A stretch of 15,771 nt of DNA. It comes from Candidatus Delongbacteria bacterium (GTDB lineage: Bacteria; Delongbacteria; UBA4055). This document shows positions 12,912 through 15,771 of this stretch, in pieces. The translations under genes and the position numbers were made by a program. The stretch covers positions 1 through 15,771 of the forward strand of contig JAFGUL010000165.1 in the NCBI GenBank assembly GCA_016938535.1, given 5' to 3'. Under the pieces are notes generated by a model. That model was not told where the DNA came from and did no database searches. It saw only the letters and a program-made list of their open reading frames with translations. How positions within the stretch are numbered: position 1 is the first letter of the stretch; each line of letters begins with the position of its first letter.

Positions 12912-12931
12912 TTTTTTCTCCTCATTTATAG

Positions 12932-13819
12932 TTAAAATTCAAAACTCATACCTGTTGATATGACGGACTGCGAATTGTAGGTATAGTCCGCGTTCAGCAC
13001 GAAGAAGCCGAGCCTGAGCGATGTCCCCGCAGTAATACCTAAGCTGTTGTCTCCTTTGATTGTCAGGCTGACGTCCTTAGCTTCCCTCAGTTCCGGATCT
13101 GCGTTGTCGGGGTCTCCGGTTATTGAATAATTCGCGTCAACCCGGGTAGACTGGAATCCGGTTCCTCCGTAAATCGTGAATAGTCCGAATTTCCTGCTCG
13201 CTATAAGATTTATGACGAAATTATCAAAATCGAGCTGATCCGAGAATTTCATTTTCCCGATACCGAACTGAACCGCGCCGTCGAAGGGCAGTTTTTTAAA
13301 ATATCTTGTAACCTCGTGCTTGATCGCGAACGAATAGAAGTAAAACTCCTCTCTCTCTGTACCTATTTTTTGGGTAGGAATGAATTTGGCTGACAGCTCT
13401 GTTCCCTTCCATGCCAGGGTCATCTGTGGAAAACCCATTGGAAGATTATCCACTTCAAAACCGCCCGGGTAAGAAACAAAACCTCCTGTTCCGTAAGCGT
13501 AACCGGGATCTCCGCCGTAAACGGTACTCGTAGATCCGGAAGTGTATCCGGCCGGAAGATAAGGCGTAAAGCTTTTCTGATCCTCCGGAATGAAGATGAT
13601 CAGAGCTCTCATGGAAAATCCGCCGGATATTTTTTCTGATACTTCTGCATTATGGTACATCCCTGAATTAAGACCGACTCCGAGAGAAGTAACCAGAGGT
13701 TTAATATACCCTTCTACGTTCTTCTTGGACATAAAAGAAAGAACTTCGTCTACACCGGCCGTTAAATACTGAAAAACGGGTGCGGCTGCTATGATTAGTA
13801 TGATTATCAATTTCCTCAT
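12932..13819 (-). CDS. Outer-membrane beta-barrel-like protein (DUF6588-like)
   Basis: 295 aa with signal peptide MRKLIIILIIAAAPVFQYLTA. The mature start 'VEGYIKPLVTSLGVGLNSGMYHNAEVSEKISGGF' matches the pattern recalled for DUF6588 proteins. Later strands alternate (YFYSFAIKHEVTRYF, GAVQFGIGKMKF, FGLFTIYGGTGFQST, GITAGTSLRLGFFVLNADYTY) and the chain ends in SFEF. A terminal Phe is typical for BamA-assembled outer-membrane proteins. A Gly/Tyr-rich loop lies at about residues 105-130. GAGG lies 8 nt before the ATG. First gene of the run to lipoprotein, queC and dacA; no clear promoter was found in 13820-13890. Confidence 0.75.
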   Translation of the reverse strand: MRKLIIILIIAAAPVFQYLTAGVDEVLSFMSKKNVEGYIKPLVTSLGVGLNSGMYHNAEVSEKISGGFSMRALIIFIPEDQKSFTPYLPAGYTSGSTSTVYGGDPGYAYGTGGFVSYPGGFEVDNLPMGFPQMTLAWKGTELSAKFIPTQKIGTEREEFYFYSFAIKHEVTRYFKKLPFDGAVQFGIGKMKFSDQLDFDNFVINLIASRKFGLFTIYGGTGFQSTRVDANYSITGDPDNADPELREAKDVSLTIKGDNSLGITAGTSLRLGFFVLNADYTYNSQSVISTGMSFEF

Positions 13820-13890
13820 TTTCTGATCCTCATGATTTTTTATTTTAAGTTAAAGATAAATCTTTACAAAATCAAGTCATATATATTTGT

Positions 13891-15012
13891 TTATTTTCTT
13901 GCTACCGAAAATATATTGTTGTGACCCCTTACGATGAATTTATTCATTTCGAGCATGAAGAGTTTGCTCATGAGCAGTCCGGTATCCAGACACAATTCAT
14001 CCGACAACTCGTCGATACTCTTTGAGTCTTCAATGAGAAGACTGAATATTTTTTCTTCGATGTCGTCTGTGAACGATATCAGTTTTTCCTCGACCGCCCT
14101 GACTTTATCCGAAGTTCTGTTCTTTACCCGATCGGGCATCTCATCAATAATATCATCGACGCACATGACAAGTTTTGCCTGACCTGTTTTTATAAGATTG
14201 TTCCCTCCTTCGAACTTAGGTCTGAATATCTCGTTCGGAATGGCGAACACCTCTCTGCCCTGCTCGAGCGCAAAATTGGCCGTTATAAGCGAGCCCGAAT
14301 CTTTTTTAGCTTCCCCGATCAGTACGCCCAGGCTTATTCCGCTTATAACGCGGTTCCTTGCGGGAAAAGTGTAGGTCGTCGGTTTCGTGCCAATCAGGAA
14401 AGGTGAAAAAACTGCTCCTCCCGACTCTGCTATAGACCTCCGCACAGCCCTGCTTTCCAGATTAACCCCGCAGTCAATGCCTGAGCCCAGAACCGCGACC
14501 GTCCTTTTTCCCCCCTCCAGCGCGCCCTTGTGCGCGACCGTGTCCGCCCCCATCGCCAGCCCGCTGACGATAACATATCCAGCCTGCGCGAGTTCCCTTG
14601 AAAGCCTGCCTATCGTCAGCGCTCCGGACTTCGTCACGGCCCTTGAGCCCACTACGGCTACGGATATGTCGTCCTTTTCGCTCAGCACACCTTCGTAGAA
14701 AAGGTACAGGGGCGGATCATAGATGTTCTTCAGATTGTCAGGGTAGCCTTCGTCAAATACCGTCACCAGCCCGTAATCCTGGAACTTATTGAGCATTTCC
14801 ATCTGATCGAGGTACACAGAATCGTCGAATACGGCTTTCCTCAGGCTCACTATCCCGTTGACCGATATCCCGCTGATCTGAAGCTCTTCATCCGGTAATT
14901 CCCTGCATTCTTCCGCTGTTCTGCATGCCGACAGAAGTTTATTGATCGATGCACTTGTAATATTCTTCACCGATTCAAGCTTTACAATTTCTCTGAACAT
15001 ATCCGCTGTCAC
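13891..15012 (-). CDS. dprA: DNA-processing protein DprA (Smf)
   Basis: A 373-aa protein that loads RecA on incoming single-stranded DNA in natural transformation. Domains are an N-terminal helix-hairpin-helix/SAM-like part (about 15-65), the extended Rossmann DprA core (about 85-290) and a C-terminal winged helix (about 315-370). Core motifs are AVVGSRAVTKSG (119-130), SGLAMGADTVAHKGAL (150-165), FPARNRVISG (216-225), GSLITANFALEQGREVFAIPNE (240-261). The usual 'YP.EN' after G-x-D is replaced by GVNLESR. The start is GTG at 15012, behind GGAGG; the first in-frame ATG, four codons on, is too far from it. Separated from obgE by a terminator, so it depends on its own promoter or on read-through. 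Confidence 0.96.
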   Translation of the reverse strand: MTADMFREIVKLESVKNITSASINKLLSACRTAEECRELPDEELQISGISVNGIVSLRKAVFDDSVYLDQMEMLNKFQDYGLVTVFDEGYPDNLKNIYDPPLYLFYEGVLSEKDDISVAVVGSRAVTKSGALTIGRLSRELAQAGYVIVSGLAMGADTVAHKGALEGGKRTVAVLGSGIDCGVNLESRAVRRSIAESGGAVFSPFLIGTKPTTYTFPARNRVISGISLGVLIGEAKKDSGSLITANFALEQGREVFAIPNEIFRPKFEGGNNLIKTGQAKLVMCVDDIIDEMPDRVKNRTSDKVRAVEEKLISFTDDIEEKIFSLLIEDSKSIDELSDELCLDTGLLMSKLFMLEMNKFIVRGHNNIFSVARK

Positions 15013-15033
15013 TTTTCCTCCAATGTTTTTTGG

Positions 15034-15074
15034 AAAAATAACACAAAGGGCGTGTCAAATCGTGACACGCCCTT
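15034..15074 (-). terminator. Intrinsic terminator after obgE
   Basis: A perfect 12-bp stem (AAGGGCGTGTCA, 15046-15057, with TGACACGCCCTT, 15063-15074) and a 5-nt loop. On the minus strand it is followed by TGTGTTATTTTT. It lies 18 bp beyond the obgE stop. A T-rich stretch also follows on the plus strand, but no plus-strand gene ends there. Confidence 0.85.
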
Positions 15075-15092
15075 AATATATTTTGATTTTTT

Positions 15093-15771
15093 TTATCTTT
15101 CCCAGACCGGAACAGGTGTTTCAGTCTCTTTTATCTTTTCAGCTATCATGAGTTTAAGTTCTTCAAGTCCTTCGTTGCTGAATGACGATATCTTGTGATC
15201 GAAAAACTTCCCTTTATACGGTTTTTCAAGCAGATCTTTTTTGGACATAATGACAATGAACGGCTTTTCCCGCATAATATCGCTGTATGTAAAAAGTTCG
15301 TTCTGAAGCACTTTGAAATCTTTTTTATAATCCTCCGAATCAGCTGTGATGAGGTAAACAAGAACTTTTGTTCTTTCTATATGCTTTAAGAATCTGAGAC
15401 CGAGGCCCTTTCCTTCGCTTGCGCCCTTGATCAGCCCCGGAATGTCGGCCATAACGAAACTTTTATAATTTTCATATTTTACTATCCCCAGATTGGGAAA
15501 CAGTGTTGTGAAAGGATAATCCGCTATTTTCGGCCTTGCGTTGGAAAGTACGGAGAGCAGAGTTGATTTTCCCGCGTTAGGGAATCCAACGAGTCCAACA
15601 TCGGCCAGAACTTTAAGCTCGAGGATCAGATGCTTTTCTTCACCGCTCAATCCGCTCTGAGCATATTTGGGAGCCTGCCTTGTCGCGGTCTTAAAATGAG
15701 CGTTCCCCCATCCTCCCTTTCCGCCTTCCAGGAACAAATAATGTTTTTTGTCTTCCGAGACATCAAGGTAT
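15093..15771 (-). CDS. obgE: Obg-family GTPase (5' part cut by the window end)
   Basis: The 225 visible residues are in frame to the window edge. They begin in the Obg fold (HYLFLEGGKGGWGNAHF) and run through the G domain. G1 is GFPNAGKST and G3 is DIPG within MADIPGLIKGASEGKGLGLRFLKHIER. G4 is MSKKD, with Ser in place of the usual Asn of NKxD. The G5 region is ISSFSNEGLEEL. It ends right after the G domain (VPVWER), without the extra C-terminal domain of Bacillus Obg. Obg proteins act in late 50S ribosome assembly and stress control. The true start lies beyond the window. Confidence 0.95.
   Translation of the reverse strand, partial: YLDVSEDKKHYLFLEGGKGGWGNAHFKTATRQAPKYAQSGLSGEEKHLILELKVLADVGLVGFPNAGKSTLLSVLSNARPKIADYPFTTLFPNLGIVKYENYKSFVMADIPGLIKGASEGKGLGLRFLKHIERTKVLVYLITADSEDYKKDFKVLQNELFTYSDIMREKPFIVIMSKKDLLEKPYKGKFFDHKISSFSNEGLEELKLMIAEKIKETETPVPVWER

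Noticed and set aside
13851..13866. TAAAGATAAATCTTTA hairpin after dprA
   Set aside because: A 6-bp A+T-only stem without a following T tract is too weak to call a terminator.
15013..15066. TTGACA inside the obgE terminator as the -35 of a dprA promoter
   Set aside because: No -10 like sequence lies 16-18 nt downstream; the match is explained by the terminator stem.

Overview
The window reads as chromosomal DNA of a Gram-negative bacterium. It encodes several lipoproteins with signal peptides and lipoboxes, an outer-membrane-type beta protein, a D,D-carboxypeptidase of peptidoglycan, and many 'MKK...' exported proteins with good Shine-Dalgarno sites. The mix (fibronectin III plus formylglycine-enzyme-fold lipoproteins with a shared ACSEER...PLD..YW N-terminus, PEGA-repeat proteins, a DUF6588-like barrel, an LPP20/NTF2-like exported protein) suggests the Bacteroidota-Chlorobi-Fibrobacter (FCB) side of the tree, for example a Delongbacteria- or Cloacimonadota-like lineage. 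That placement is inference from gene content only. Almost all genes lie on the minus strand.

Region 1 (1-3240) is A+T-rich and accessory in character. It holds the 5' part of an FnIII lipoprotein, an Abi-like HEPN protein (R-x4-H motif), and, divergent from it, a compact predicted structured RNA of about 87 nt. That RNA has its own promoter, two nested perfect stems (the inner one with a UNCG-type loop) and an intrinsic terminator. Next come three very short ORFs, possibly remnants of one or two frameshifted genes, lying directly downstream of a DUF234-type AAA ATPase with a C-terminal nuclease-like fold. The Abi protein plus adjacent small RNA is the best candidate here for an undescribed RNA-linked toxin-antitoxin or anti-phage module.

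Region 2 (3243-9700) is a tight four-gene minus-strand run. In order of transcription these are: an AlbA_2/HATPase/winged-helix regulator with a 12-bp tandem-repeat linker; a lipoprotein with FnIII and FGE-sulfatase folds; a seven-unit PEGA-repeat envelope protein; and a 600-aa exported protein with an LPP20/FlgT-like start and an NTF2-like end. The lipoprotein lacks the FGE catalytic cysteines. Its C-terminal loop codons look like those of a diversity-generating-retroelement variable region, and it also carries an exact 23-bp internal direct repeat. The run looks like an envelope/surface module with a regulator at its head.

Region 3 (9719-15771) is mostly housekeeping. A YhcC-type radical SAM gene (plus strand) converges on, and overlaps, dacA. 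The minus-strand unit runs barrel-like OMP, small lipoprotein, queC (TTG start), dacA, with gaps of 8-20 nt. Upstream of it are dprA (GTG start) and the 3' part of obgE, separated by a strong 12-bp-stem terminator. No tRNA, rRNA, CRISPR array, insertion sequence or reverse transcriptase gene was seen.
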